64,000 nt of DNA from Corythucha ciliata. Taxonomy: Eukaryota; Arthropoda; Insecta; Hemiptera; Tingidae. The stretch lies in contig CM075941.1 in assembly GCA_038030265.1 (NCBI GenBank), positions 59,435,952 to 59,499,951 of the forward strand. Direction: 5' to 3'. The notes under the pieces were generated by a model. It was not told the origin of the DNA. It made no database searches and saw only the letters and a list, made by a program, of their open reading frames with translations. The position numbers and the translations under genes were made by a program. This document shows, in pieces, positions 9,794-21,180 of this stretch. Position 1 is the first letter of the stretch, and every line of letters begins with the position of its first letter.

Positions 9794-12031
9794 ATGCCTC
9801 TTTCGTCAGGTAGGGTGGATGGTAAGGATGAGGGCCACGCCGGTGCTCAAGATGACCCAATTGAGCGCTTGGCCAGGCTGTTAGCCCCCTGTTTGGAGTT
9901 AGCTCAGTCGGCCCAAGTTTCTCGATCAGCCTCAAACTCGAATGGACCTTTGCCCCTTTCAATTTTGCATACCGTAGAGGCATGGGACCCTCGTGATAAG
10001 TCCGTATCTGCGAATGCGTTTTTCAATCTTGCCGATAATATTGTGGCGGAGTTAAGCCCTAATCAAAAAATCATATTTCTGCAATCCAAATTAAAAGGCC
10101 CCGCATTAGATTTTTTTGAAAACCATCCGGAGTTACGGAAAGGCTCAGATGCCTATGATAAATTAAAAAATGCTTTGATTCACCACTTTGATACTCGTAC
10201 GTCCCATGACAAGGCATTGCAAATTCTTTTTAATGCCCGACAGCAATATAGTGAAAATGCAAGAGAATTTGCTGAACGAATTTTGAAATTGACAAAAAAC
10301 TCCTTATCGCCCTTGGAAAGAGACCAAGACCCTGACACAACTCACGTTATTATAGAGCAACGAGCGTTATCGGCCTTCCTGGGGGGTCTGGCGGAAGATG
10401 ACGCCGGGATCATTTCGGTCCTTCAACCCAAGAACATTGACGAAGCTCTCCACAAGTTGGAAATTCTTCACTCTTCCAAAAGGATGGAAGAGCAAGCCTA
10501 TTTAGCACACTCTCGTGTATTGACAAATCCCAATACAGTCCCAAATTTGAACTCCCATCAAAATTCAAACTACCGAAACTCGTCCAGTCACACTCATTCT
10601 GCTACCGTAGTTGACTATCAGTCAGTTCAGCCAAATACGCCAAAACTGCGGAGTTCCAGAGCGCAACCTACCAATCCTTGCATGTTTTGCGAAAAAACTG
10701 ACCACTTTCCGGTCGATTGTCCCAACAAAGACAAACCCAAAGTGTCTTGCTCATTTTGCGGGTTTTATGGTCATGAAATTTCGAACTGTCGGAAATTCAA
10801 AGTTCACAATTCTGAATCTACACCGACTAACGACAAAAAATTCCACAAAAAAGCACCGGATTCAAAAAACAATGTCGACAAACAAACTACGGTTGTTCCT
10901 CATATTTTTGATGGAAACGTAAATCTGCTCACAATAAAAATTAAAATTGAGAACCAGTTTCAGGATGTCCTCGTGGATACCGGAGCGCAAACTTCGGTAC
11001 TGCCTAGACCTATCCCGGGTATTCCAGTGGAACCATCCTCATTAAACGTACTTTTAGCAGATGGTACAAAAATGCGCGTTCAGGGCAAGCAAAAATTAGA
11101 AGTCGAAATTATGGGTAACCGACTTTCACATGTTTTCATTATCATGAATGGCTCAACATGTGGTTACGGACTGATCGGAATGGATTTACTCACTCAGATC
11201 CCTCTCGTTATTCACACGCGCACACGGCAAATTCAGCTAGTGCCAAATAATGAGCCACAGTTCGTAGGGCCCCAAGGTTTGGTACAACCTACAACCTCAC
11301 CTAATTGGAACCAAATTAATCACTCCCTCATGAACACCCCCCCGCCTGGGAAACCAGTCACAAATATCAGAAAGGAATTCCAGAGCCAAATAAATACTCC
11401 TGACTACCGATCTGGCGCGTGTGTCTGTCATACTCGTGAGCACGAATCACGTCCCTCACAGCCTACCTTCAGTGACTCATTGGAGGGGGGCAGAGAGGAA
11501 GTCTCCAATTTTTTTCTAGTCGATGACCACCAAGCTGCGGCAGAACAGCTCGTGGCTCATGTCCATTTTGAAGACGTGTCGAACTTCACTGACCTCGAGG
11601 AAAAGATAACGTCGCAAACTAAGCACGTCTCTTCCGAAACACAAAAACAAATAGTCCAATTATGCAAAAAGTATCACGACCTTTTTAGAGCGCCTAACGC
11701 GAACGAATGCGCTACCGACGTAGTTCATTCCATCGACGTTGGTGACTCACCACCCATCTCGCTCAGGCCGTATCAAGTGCCCTATGCACTGCGTCCTGTC
11801 GTCCAGTCCCATTTAGACGATATGTTAAATCGTGGCATTATCGCCCCTACAAAGAGTCCATGGGCTGCCCCTGTAGTTTTAGTAAGGAAAAAGGACCCCG
11901 ATGGTGATGTTAAATTTAGATTTTGTACAGATTTTCGAAAACTGAACCAGGTTACCAAATCAGACGTTTACCCCTTACCTAACATGCAAGAAATGTTACA
12001 GCTCGGAGCTGTAGGAACAGCTCGGTGGTAG
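9794..12031 (+). CDS. gypsy Gag-Pol, N-terminal part (gag, zinc knuckles, protease, start of RT)
   Basis: A 745-codon ORF encodes Gag followed in the same frame by Pol. Two CCHC zinc knuckles occur near residues 297-333: CMFCEKTDHFPVDC and CSFCGFYGHEISNC. The aspartic protease motif VLVDTGAQTSVLP lies near residue 390, followed by GLIGMDLL. The first RT blocks (SPWAAPVVLVRKK, FRFCTDFRKLNQVTKSDVYP, LPNMQEML) are at the C-terminus. The frame ends at TAG (12029-12031) where RT should continue. A 19-bp insertion with hairpin-forming ends (GAGCTG...CAGCTC) at about 12004-12022 shifts the frame. The fused gag-pol layout is common in Mag-like gypsy elements. The start is the first ATG after the untranslated leader. 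Confidence 0.9.
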   Translation: MPLSSGRVDGKDEGHAGAQDDPIERLARLLAPCLELAQSAQVSRSASNSNGPLPLSILHTVEAWDPRDKSVSANAFFNLADNIVAELSPNQKIIFLQSKLKGPALDFFENHPELRKGSDAYDKLKNALIHHFDTRTSHDKALQILFNARQQYSENAREFAERILKLTKNSLSPLERDQDPDTTHVIIEQRALSAFLGGLAEDDAGIISVLQPKNIDEALHKLEILHSSKRMEEQAYLAHSRVLTNPNTVPNLNSHQNSNYRNSSSHTHSATVVDYQSVQPNTPKLRSSRAQPTNPCMFCEKTDHFPVDCPNKDKPKVSCSFCGFYGHEISNCRKFKVHNSESTPTNDKKFHKKAPDSKNNVDKQTTVVPHIFDGNVNLLTIKIKIENQFQDVLVDTGAQTSVLPRPIPGIPVEPSSLNVLLADGTKMRVQGKQKLEVEIMGNRLSHVFIIMNGSTCGYGLIGMDLLTQIPLVIHTRTRQIQLVPNNEPQFVGPQGLVQPTTSPNWNQINHSLMNTPPPGKPVTNIRKEFQSQINTPDYRSGACVCHTREHESRPSQPTFSDSLEGGREEVSNFFLVDDHQAAAEQLVAHVHFEDVSNFTDLEEKITSQTKHVSSETQKQIVQLCKKYHDLFRAPNANECATDVVHSIDVGDSPPISLRPYQVPYALRPVVQSHLDDMLNRGIIAPTKSPWAAPVVLVRKKDPDGDVKFRFCTDFRKLNQVTKSDVYPLPNMQEMLQLGAVGTARW

Positions 12032-12119
12032 CACAGTTTATACGACCATCGATCTTCAAAGTGGATACCACCAAATTCGGTTACTCCCTAGTGACAGGGA
12101 AAAAACAGCTTTCAAAACC

Positions 12120-14606
12120 ATGGGCCACCATTTTGAATACGTCAGAATGGCGTTTGGCTTGAAAAATGCTCCGAGCACATTTCAACGAGCGATGAACGAA
12201 TTACTTGCCGACTCTATTGGGAAATTCAGTTTCTGTTACCTAGATGACGTAATCGTTCATAGCCCGGACGTTGATTCCCATTTCCAACACGTCGAACGAA
12301 TTCTTGAAACTTTCCGCTCAGCTGGGTATCGGCTGAATCTCAAAAAGTGCAAATTTTTTCAAAAATCCGTCACCTTTCTGGGACATGTCGTTTCCTCCAA
12401 AGGCATTGAACCCGATCCTCTGAAGATTGAGGCGATTGCCAAATACCCCGTTCCCAAAGACATAAAAGGAGTACAGTCGTTCTTAGGGCTCACAGGATTT
12501 TACCGGAAGTTCATAAAAAATTACTCCCTTCGGGCAAAACCCCTCACCCGGCTGTTAAAAAAAGGCACACCCTTCCAGTGGAGAAATGATGAACAGGAAG
12601 CTTTCCTTGATTTACGCTCGACATTACTCTCTCGTGCAGTTATGGCATACCCCAATTTTCACGAGCCGTTCCTCCTAGCCACGGATGCATCCGGGGTTGC
12701 CTTAGGCGCGGTCTTGTCTCAAGACGTCGACGGTTGTGAAAAACCTGTGGCCTACCTGAGTCGCACTTTAAATGAAGCTGAGACCAGGTACAGTACAACC
12801 GAGAAAGAACTTCTCGCGGTTGTATGGGCTGTGGGACAATGCCGTAGTTACTTACTTGGCACCAGGTTTAAATTAATTACGGATCACGCCGCACTCGCAT
12901 GGTGTTTGAATTTGAGAGATCCAACTTCGCGCATTGCGCGTTGGAGTACTAAACTCGCCGAATATGATTTTGATGTACTGCATCGAGCAGGCAAAGCAAA
13001 CGGAAATGCTGACGCATTAAGCAGAGTTGTCGTCGCTAATGTGAAAGTAAACCCCCCCAACCACTCCGTCCCACTATCGATCCCCCTCCTCCAGGTGGCT
13101 CAAGAAACTGACCCTTGGGTTCAGTCTCTTGACGCCCAAAAAGATACCCACGTGAAGGTGGTTGATAAAATAAAATATTGGGCAGAAGAAGAGGATCGCT
13201 CCAAATGGAAGCCCATTGTTCCCCCTTCCCTGCGCCAGACATTCCTTTATGAATGTCACGACTCCCCTTGGGCGGGTCACCCTGGGATTGAGCGTACAAC
13301 GCTCCTACTCAAGCAACGTGCGTACTGGCCACGAATGGCAAGGACAGTGCGAAGCTATGTGCAGTCTTGTTCGGTCTGTCAACTGCGTAAAACCCCCACC
13401 GGTCTCGCCCCACCTGTACAAAAACCCTATTTCGCGAAATTTCCGCTGGATATGGTAGCTGTTGATATAGTAGGGCCCTTGCCAATATCAAAAAAGGGAT
13501 CACGGTACATCCTTACCGTAGCCGATCATTTTAGTAGGTTTATAGAAGCATACCCTTTAGTGGATCAAAGTGCAGCCTCAGTGGCTGAAAAGCTCAACAC
13601 GTTCTGTTTACAGTATGGCATCCCACAAAAACTGTTGTCTGATCAAGGCACAAATTTTTTATCAAAATTGTTACACCATCTTTACGACCAATACGGAATT
13701 GAAAAAATAAGAACCACCGCTTACCATCCCCAGAGCAACGGGTTGCTGGAGCGATTCCATCGGACCTTGGCCGATTCGGTGTCCAAATATTTAAAGCAAC
13801 TTGGTCAGGATTGGGAGACATGGCTCCCATACGTTGTTACAGCTTATCGGTCTACTCCTCATGCTAGTACAGGTTATTCTCCGTTTTATTTGTTTTACGG
13901 GAGAGAGTTACGAACCCCCATTGACACCAAACTACAACTCCCCATAGAAAAGGAGAACGTCGACTGGTTGAGTGGTCATCGGATGTACCAGAAGAGCGTT
14001 AAAGTTGCTCACGATCTCGCCTTCAAATCGTGGCAGCGACGTACAGAAGTAGCTAACCGTCGACGTACACCTCGATTTTTCGCGGTTGGTGACCATGTAT
14101 ATTTATACTCTCCAGAAATTCCAAAAAATTGTCCAAAAAAATTTAACATGTCCTGGAGAGGCCCTTACATTGTTACACAAAGACTTTCCGAAGTTAATTA
14201 CCGAATCAAAGACTCAATCGGTAAAGAACTCGTTGTCCATATTCAACGATTGAAACCAGCATTCAGTCGAGATGGAGTGCATGACTCACCTGGGTGCCAA
14301 TTGCCTATTTCAAATTGGCCTAATTCAAATCCAGAGGTGCATTCGAGTTCAACCCCAACGTTGTTACCTTACTCCTTGCCTCTTGAGGACGAAGAGTTCA
14401 TTCCAAACAACTCTGTGCCTGACTATTTTCTTCACTCCTCGCCATCCATCGTACAATCTGATGCGGTAAATCAACCCTCAATTGTCACAAGTGTACCCAT
14501 CAATACGAATTCTAGAGTGGAGACAGAATTTTCTCCAATGCCATATTCTCTTCGTCCCAGGAAAAATGTTGACTACAAAAGTTTCTCATCATGTGGACTA
14601 AAATAA
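12120..14606 (+). CDS. gypsy Pol, C-terminal part (RT core, RNase H, integrase)
   Basis: This 828-codon frame continues Pol after the break. It has the RT palm blocks (FGLKNAPSTFQRAMN, then the catalytic YLDD in FCYLDDVIVHS), the connection (GLTGFYRKFIKNY), RNase H (LLATDASGVALGAVLSQ; TEKELLAVVWAV; TDHAALAW) and an integrase zinc finger ending in CSVCQLRK. The integrase core shows the acidic residues in AVDIVGPLP, LSDQGTNFLS and GLLERFHRTL. The C-terminus ends in a PYSLRPRKN-like tail. All catalytic residues I can locate are present. The true coding sequence is joined to the preceding ORF in a functional copy, and the ATG here is simply the first in-frame methionine after the break. Confidence 0.9.
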   Translation: MGHHFEYVRMAFGLKNAPSTFQRAMNELLADSIGKFSFCYLDDVIVHSPDVDSHFQHVERILETFRSAGYRLNLKKCKFFQKSVTFLGHVVSSKGIEPDPLKIEAIAKYPVPKDIKGVQSFLGLTGFYRKFIKNYSLRAKPLTRLLKKGTPFQWRNDEQEAFLDLRSTLLSRAVMAYPNFHEPFLLATDASGVALGAVLSQDVDGCEKPVAYLSRTLNEAETRYSTTEKELLAVVWAVGQCRSYLLGTRFKLITDHAALAWCLNLRDPTSRIARWSTKLAEYDFDVLHRAGKANGNADALSRVVVANVKVNPPNHSVPLSIPLLQVAQETDPWVQSLDAQKDTHVKVVDKIKYWAEEEDRSKWKPIVPPSLRQTFLYECHDSPWAGHPGIERTTLLLKQRAYWPRMARTVRSYVQSCSVCQLRKTPTGLAPPVQKPYFAKFPLDMVAVDIVGPLPISKKGSRYILTVADHFSRFIEAYPLVDQSAASVAEKLNTFCLQYGIPQKLLSDQGTNFLSKLLHHLYDQYGIEKIRTTAYHPQSNGLLERFHRTLADSVSKYLKQLGQDWETWLPYVVTAYRSTPHASTGYSPFYLFYGRELRTPIDTKLQLPIEKENVDWLSGHRMYQKSVKVAHDLAFKSWQRRTEVANRRRTPRFFAVGDHVYLYSPEIPKNCPKKFNMSWRGPYIVTQRLSEVNYRIKDSIGKELVVHIQRLKPAFSRDGVHDSPGCQLPISNWPNSNPEVHSSSTPTLLPYSLPLEDEEFIPNNSVPDYFLHSSPSIVQSDAVNQPSIVTSVPINTNSRVETEFSPMPYSLRPRKNVDYKSFSSCGLK

Positions 14607-15176
14607 AGTTATAATAAATAAATAAATAAAAAAAAAATAAAAAAAAAATAAAATAAAATAAATGAAAAAAAAAAAAACAAAAACAAAAAAACAAAACAAA
14701 ACAAAAAAAACAAAACAAAAAAACGACAAAAAAAAACAACAAAAAGAAAAAAAAACAAAAAACAAAAAACAAAAAACAAAACAAAAAAAAAAAAAAAAGT
14801 TTTCTCGTTCTGAATTTGAATTCATACAATGTATACCCAAAGATCAGTTTTCTATAATGTGTTCATCTTATATAATTTTCTTATGATATCCTATTTCCGC
14901 AATGCATAATTTTAATTCGTTTATACTATTAGGGTTTTTACTATTAAGTAAATCGCACATTTTTTTTTTGCTCTGAGTTAAAATAGGCGAATTTCTTCCT
15001 CTATCCAACCCCTAATCTAACCTCAATAGATCATCTTTTACCCCTCCATAAGTTCACCCTCATTCCCCCCACTAATAGACGGCCAACAGTGTCCACCTTC
15101 GTCACCATCATCAAACCTCGGCAACACCAGCAGCTTCCGCGGTTCCCAGGAGTGAACCCAGCTAAATCCGGGGGAT
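14607..15176 (+). repeat. gypsy 3' untranslated region with A-rich low-complexity tract
   Basis: About 200 bp (14606-14800) is almost pure A with scattered T and C, in AAATA- and AAAAC-type runs. Ordinary sequence follows, ending in TCCGGGGGAT just before the 3' LTR, a weak polypurine-tract candidate for plus-strand priming. No ORF is present. Confidence 0.7.
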
Positions 15177-15739
15177 TGTAACCGTTAGCGTCACGCAGCC
15201 CCTTGGGTTGGCGCGCTCTTCCGCCTGAGGTAACAGAAGAAGAGTCTTCGCGAGAGGAGAAAGAAAGGTCGTTTTTTGGTCTGTTCTTCGTAACCCTCTC
15301 TCGAGCACGTGCGACAGTATTTTTGCGTAAAACGAACTTGTTGAAAAACCGTTCCTTTTTCTCGTCGACCTTCTTGAAAAGACACGATCAGCGTCGTCGC
15401 GAGCGTGGCCAGTTCCGAGTCCGCCTCAACTCCACGTCTTGCCGTCTCCCGAACCGTTGTCTTCGAACTTCGACGTCTCTGTGCGATTCTTCGGCGCTCG
15501 TAAGCGTCTCGTCGTCGTCGTCATCTGGGATCATCTCGCCTGCGGCATTCATCCCGTGCCTTTAAAGGGATCATTGTAAATTCGAGATCAGTCAACGTCC
15601 CAAGAGTCAGCCTCCTAGCGTTCCTTCTTCCCCTCACTCGCCCTTCCCCCCAATTCCAATTCGCCGAATCTACTTCTTTAATAAACGATTGAATAAAATG
15701 TAAGCGCTGAGATTCTTTCCAACCTCGGTGACCATTACA
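15177..15739 (+). repeat. 3' LTR of gypsy element
   Basis: 563 bp, same length and ends as the 5' LTR. TSD CATG follows at 15740. Confidence 0.93.
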
Positions 15740-15743
15740 CATG

Positions 15744-15890
15744 GGAGGGGCTCGTTTCCTTAATTTTAGTTGTGAATTAACGATTTAATTCACGAAGCGA
15801 TGTTAGATATGAAATAAAGTTGCCTTCAGAAGCCGCAAATTGCCACTTTTTCGCCCATTTTGTTAACTCCCACCCCTCAGGCACACCTAT
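15744..15890 (+). repeat. short family-1 repeat stretch (plus orientation)
   Basis: After the gypsy insertion site the orientation of family-1 units switches to TTTTAG...GAATTAACG. A marker unit containing TTGCCTTCAGAAGCCGC is present. The same switch occurs at 22980-23090. Confidence 0.6.
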
Positions 15891-16482
15891 TCCAAGGGTG
15901 GCACTGTGAAATTCCTCCGAGAAACGTTGAAAAAGCCCGTGGATGTGGGAGTGCTCTCTGTAGTAGTTGAATGGTTGAAGGTTTTTACAATCAAGTCTTT
16001 GATTTTATTAATTCACAATTTTGTCTTTCGTCACAACAAACAAAATAACGTACATCAATTTGTTTTTTTTTTGTCAAATCACACAATTTCATGATGTCAT
16101 TTAATTATTGCTATATAATTTAAAATTTAACAATTCGTGAGTTTCACAATAGGTCCACGACCCACAAAAAACAAAGGAATTTTTCATGTTCAACAATGAG
16201 CAAAGAAACTGTTGAGTGAAATGAGTATTTTTATACTCAAATTTCGCCCAATTCTATGTTACAAAGAAGGCATAGAACTGTTTTTAAAAACTACGTAGAA
16301 AAGAGTCCAGTCCACGTGCATTTTAAACAAATTAATCACGAGGGGTCAACAATAACAATTGAGCTAAGACAATTTTTTTTTTCGTTTCATTCACAAAATA
16401 TGTTGAATTCTTCGTTTTTTTCTCTCTCTCTCTCTCTAAATTTAGACAACTATTCGCTAAAAAATCCTAAAATTAAATGCTC

Positions 16483-18556
16483 TTACTCGGGCTTTGAAGA
16501 GCTCTCCTCTTTCACATGGAACGCCCTTCTTTGCTCCATATAGCGGCGCCGGTTCGTGAGGCTGGAAATTATGTAGTTTTGTAAAACAGCTATGGAGGGG
16601 GAGGGGGGGGTTGCGCTGTTTCGTACAGTCAAGTCATACGACGCGGGGCCTGGTAGACTGTCGCTGTCGTCGTCCCCGGACATTCTAACAGCAGATATAC
16701 CAAACGGAGCAACGTAATTTGCAAACATCGTGGGTAGTTTTTTACAAGTGTTGAAAGCGACCGTGCCCTGAGGTGGGTTGTAGTCGGCTGGACCTTTAAG
16801 GAAAAAAAAAGAGGGGGGGGGGAGGGGAGAGATCTTTGAAAACAGAGCCTAATAAATTGGTTATAGTTTTAGCAACCGACCTGGTGCCACGGCGACTGAG
16901 TCTCTAGTTTTAGCTCGGCTCAAAAATGGAGCGTACTGATTTTTATTTACCGGAACAGGTTTGGCGCTAACGTCATAATTAGCTGGTGACGGCGTGTCGC
17001 TTTCTTGAAGCAAACTATTTCTCTTGGGTTTGCACGAATATATTTAGTAATAAAATCCGATTTGTCGCTTGAATGATTGAAAAGGTTTTTTCTTACGGGG
17101 GCTTTTGAAAACGTCCCATTTTTATTGTGAGACTGTTTCCTCAAAATAAAATCATTGAAAACTGTATCACTCGGCCCGGGTAGATTCTAAAACAAAAATA
17201 ACATATTCCATTTAAAAACCCGCCTTATAGTTAACTTGTTGAATTACACAATTACAATTGTGTGGGATTCATTGAACCTTGAGGGCATACTTTCAATTAA
17301 CGAGTTTCCCCAAAAATGTAATTTTAATATTTTGCAAGGCCAACTTGCGATTATTATTTTTTTAAATTATCTATCGAATAACAAAAATTCGCAGAAGCTT
17401 CTAACGGAAAAATTTCACGCACTAACGTGTGACACATAAATAACTTACTTCGTTACTAGTCGAAACACTCCCAACAGCATTCGTTGACCGCGATAATTTG
17501 GCCGTGGCTCTCTTACAAAACCGTCGATATTCGAACCATTGCTCCTGCGGTGTGGGCTCTCGATCACAGAGATTGTGCGCTCCCGGACCAGGGCGATCGT
17601 CCAAAGCTTGGCATTTAAATCGAGCCTCTCTATATTTCGACCAATGTGATCCTTTGTACGCATCGCAACGATTGCAAGGTTTCTTATTGGTTGGCGGAGG
17701 GGTGGTGGGGGGGATGGAGGTTGTCATTAAACGTTATGAGTTTGGAGGACGATAAAATCGAGGGCGTCTTACCCGTGCCGAGGAATCTAAAGAGCTTCTG
17801 ACGCGTTTCTTTGGAAAATCATGTTTTCTCCTTGTAGGTTTTGCAAGATGAGTGCGTCTGTTGTACCTGGGAGGAACACTAGGGGAAAACTGAAAACAAA
17901 AAACGGCGATTAGAGCACTTTAACGAACTAATTAGTGTAAACCAATTTTACTTTTCTGGAATTTCTAAAATCAAGTAATTTGTCCATGGTAGACAATCCA
18001 TCCAATGAGCCCGCACTTCGTCGAGCTCCCTGGAAAATGGCGGGCACCATGCAGTCTCTTTCTTGAGTCTGTTTCGACCATGCCGCACCCTTCCAAGAAA
18101 ATAAAAAATAAAAAATAAATTTTACTTTAATTTTTTTTTTTTTTTTCTCGTAATTGGCCAAACAACGACGCTCACCTTTATTCTCTTTCGTCTGTACTTG
18201 ATTGTGTAGGAGCTGGGGGACGGATTATTGATTGATTTAATCAAAAGTTGATGGCCAATTTTAAATCTAAATGGTACAGCTTCATCTGGATAACAAAAAA
18301 AAACGAGCTTATTAAACAAACGCTTACAATCAATTCTGAAGGACACTTATAAAAGCTAGGAAGTCTATAATACACCGTGTAAAATAACTTTTAACGCCCA
18401 TACTAATTGTCTACTTGGATTGTATAAAAAAATATTTGTGCTGAGTCATAAACCAGCGTGCAAACCTTTTAGATCTCTCGGAGTATAAATAACGTAAGTC
18501 GCGGGCCCCACATGGGTGTCATTCGAATCCTTTGGAGTGCTTCGAGAAAACATGTT
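16483..18556 (-). CDS. sperm-tail PG-rich repeat (SHIPPO/STPG-like) gene fragment, copy 1
   Basis: Minus-strand exons, 5' to 3': 18466-18556, 18176-18285, 17952-18089, 17773-17878, 17449-17682, 17097-17186, 16881-17003 and 16483-16793 (TAA stop at 16483). Exon ends carry GT/AG signals. Encoded SHIPPO-type motifs include VGPATYVIY, NPSPSSYTI, DRPGPGAHNL, NLPGPSDTVF, DTPSPANYDV, a PGPADYNPP motif formed across a splice, and LPGPASYDL. This family binds or decorates axonemal or sperm-tail microtubules. Most joins keep frame (phases 1, 0, 0 and 1 checked). Two joins, into 17773-17878 and into 16881-17003, are off by one base with the simplest sites, in both copies. First exons are not visible; upstream lies family-1 repeat. 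It is either a 5'-truncated or decayed gene, or its exon model needs correction. Confidence 0.65.
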
Positions 18557-18723
18557 CTACACCGTACAATCAAGAGACCGTTTCAATCGAAAATGTTTTC
18601 GACGTCATATGTCATAATTATGGAGTAAAACACATAAACTGCGGACACGGGACAATTTCTAATTTAAAAAATCTGAAGGGCTATTGGCGATTGTAGCTAT
18701 CACTAGCGTCGCTAGTGTCGTGT
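18557..18723. other. upstream flank of STPG-like copy 1
   Basis: Non-repeat sequence between the first visible exon and the family-1 field. It contains the small palindrome CACTAGCGTCGCTAGTG at about 18701-18717. No further exon was recognised. Confidence 0.4.
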
Positions 18724-20841
18724 TAAAAGTCTCTAATTATACATACCTATTACAAACCTCTATTGGTAACCGCTAAGGCCTTTTCCTAATTGTAGCCAAG
18801 GCCTTTTCCTTGTTTTAGGCAAATCGCCGCTATTTCCCCAAACTATCCGCCAAACAGCGCTTATGCCAAGTTTAATCCACGAATTTCTCCATTTTAGCCG
18901 CGAATGAGTGCTTTTTGTCAACTTTACCAGCAAATTAGCGCTTTTCGCCGCAATTTAGAGCAAATTAGCCGGGTGGATTAGTGGGGTATTCCCACCCCTC
19001 CCCACCTTATAGACATAAACACGCGCTTTTTCTCAACTTAGCAGCAAAGTAGCTTTTTTCATCCTGTGAATCAGCGATGTTTCTTAACTTTTTCTCGAGT
19101 TGGCGTTTTTCACAAATTAGCGATTTTTTCTAGAAGCAACCAGAGAATTAGCACTTTACTCGGTTTAAACTGAAAATTAGCATTTACTTAATATAAGCCG
19201 AAAAATAGCGGGTTTTTCTAAATGTTTACGACAAATTAGCATTTTCTTGTTCACCATGATCAGCGTTTTTTTCTCAGTTTTAGCCGCAATTTGCCGGTTT
19301 TTCACCCATGGCCATAAATTGGCGATTTTTCTAAATTTTAGCCACAAAGTTCACCGAGGAAGCCACGAATTTTCTCTATTTTAGCCGTGAATTTAGTCAT
19401 TCCTCTATATTTCAGCCGCGAATTATGAGCTTTTCGTAATTTTAGCAGCGTAGTAACGTTTCTAACCCGTCTGTTCATTTTAACCACGAATTGGCGTTTT
19501 CCGATATTTCAAGGGCAAATTGGCAATTTTGCCATTTTTGGCAGCGTATTAGCACTTTTTTCAATTCAGGCTGTAAATTAATCTTTTAATTTTAGTCAGA
19601 ATAATTACTGATTTTCTCAATATTAGCTGCAAATTAGCGGGTTCTTCTCCATTTTAGCACCGCATCAGCATTTTTAAATTTTAACTATGGATTAGCGCTT
19701 CTTCCAGTTCTAGCCGTGAATTAGTGTTTTTTTTTTTTGTCGTATAGCCATGAATTTGCCGTTTTTCTCAATTTCAGTCACAAAGTTGCCCTCAGAAGGC
19801 GAGATGGCGGAATTGGAAATTCTTGAACACTTTATCCGAAATTTTTTCCCCTCAATTTTAGCCGCCAATTAGCGCTTTTTTTCACTTTTAGCTGCGTATA
19901 AGCGTCTTTAGCCTGTGAATTCACGAATTTTCTCAATTTTAGCCGCGAATTTTGCGTTTTCCTCAATTTTTACCGGAACAGCACTTTTCCCCTATTTGAG
20001 CTGAAAACTAGAGTTTTTATTTTATTTATGCCGGGCTAATTAGTGAATGTTTTCAATATTAGCTGCGTTTTTCTTTGTTTTGTTTTTTGTTTTTTTTGTT
20101 TCACACTTCAGACCGACATTGGCATTTTTTTCCTTCAACTTTTGCTATGGATTAGCGTTTATTGTTTGCTTTTAGCCTCGAACTTTTAGTGATTTTCCCC
20201 AATTTTGGCCACGGGTTAGCGCTTTTCCTCAATTTCAGCCACGAATTATCATTTTCCTCATTTTCAGCCACATATTTCATTTTTAGTAGCGAATTGGCAC
20301 TTTTTCTCAGTTTGAGTTGAAAATTAGTGTTTTTCCTAATATGTTGGCCGCCCTAATTAATTATTTTTTCAGTTTTAGCCATGTTTTTTTTTTTAGATTT
20401 TGGCCCCGCATAAGCAATTTTTTTTAATGATTTCTGCTATCGTTTAGCTCTGGTTCTCAGTTTGAGCCTCGAATCTTTCAGAAGCTATACGGATTTGCGT
20501 TTTCTCAATTTCAGCCGGGAATTAGTGATTTTCTTCCTTTTCATATCCGCGAAATAGCGCTTTTCCTCAACTTTATCCGCGAACTAGTGATTTTTCTTTA
20601 TTTCAGCTGCTAAATAGCGTCTGCTGATCATTGTGCAGTGAATTAGCACTTTTTTCAATTCAGGCTGAAAATTAATCTTTCTCTTAATTTTAGTCAGAAT
20701 AATTACTGATTTTCTCAATATTAGCTGCAAATTAGCGGGTTCTTCTCCATTTTAGCACCGCATCAGCATTTTTTAAATTTTAACCATGGATTAGCGCTTC
20801 TTTTCAGTTCCAGCCGTGAATTAGTGTTTTTTTTTTTTTTT

Positions 20842-20873
<32 letters not shown>

Positions 20874-21180
20874 TTCTTATAGCCATGAATTTGCCGTTTT
20901 TCTCAATTTCAGTCACAAAGTTGCCCTCAGAAGGCGAGATGGCGGAAATGGAAATTCGCAAATGTTTTCCTCAATTTTACCCGCGAATTAGCGCTTTTCA
21001 ATCACTTTTAGCTGCATATAAGCGTCTTTAGCTTGTGAATTCACGAATTTTCTCAATTTTAGCCGCGAATTTTGCGTTTTCCTCAATTTTTAGCCGGGAA
21101 TAACACTTTTTCCCTATTTGAGCTGAAAACTAGAGTTTTTATTTTATTTATGCCGGGTTAATTAGTGAATGTTTTCAATA
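18724..21180 (+). repeat. family-1 degenerate ~30-bp repeat field (copy 1)
   Basis: About 2.4 kb of continuous diverged units: TTTTAGCCGCGAATTAGCG plus CTTTTTCTCAA. The field starts at AAAAGTCTCTAATTATAC, the same internal boundary seen inverted at 57486. A higher-order period of ~1.09 kb is visible, since the segment from 19551 recurs from 20645. Marker units with GTTGCCCTCAGAAGGCGAG recur at 19787 and 20922. The field is truncated by the assembly gap. Confidence 0.88.

Larger units (their letters stand above)
8930..15739 (+). mobile_element. Ty3/gypsy LTR retrotransposon, near-complete and young
   Basis: The 6,810-bp element has two 563-bp LTRs (8930-9492 and 15177-15739) beginning TGTAACC and ending CATTACA, with only about three differences between them by eye. 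The target duplication CATG lies at 8926-8929 and 15740-15743. The second segmental copy has a single CATG at 22971-22974, the empty site. The coding region runs gag, protease, RT, RNase H, integrase, which is the Ty3/gypsy order. One frame break in RT makes this copy non-autonomous as assembled. Confidence 0.95.
8009..21180 (+). repeat. ~6.36-kb segmental repeat, copy 1 (with gypsy insertion)
   Basis: After subtracting the 8930-15739 LTR element and one TSD copy, this stretch is collinear with 22048-28403 at very high identity by eye. It contains the inverted family-1 arm, STPG-like exons and a plus-orientation family-1 field. It ends exactly at an assembly gap, so an uncollapsed haplotype is as plausible as a tandem duplication. 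Confidence 0.85.

Noticed and set aside
14512..14886. Phe- and Lys-rich ORFs on both strands
   Set aside because: Translations of the A-rich low-complexity 3' untranslated tract of the gypsy element.
16256..16543. 95-codon plus-strand ORF (and 23489-23704)
   Set aside because: Low-complexity and antisense to the terminal STPG-like exon; no domain.
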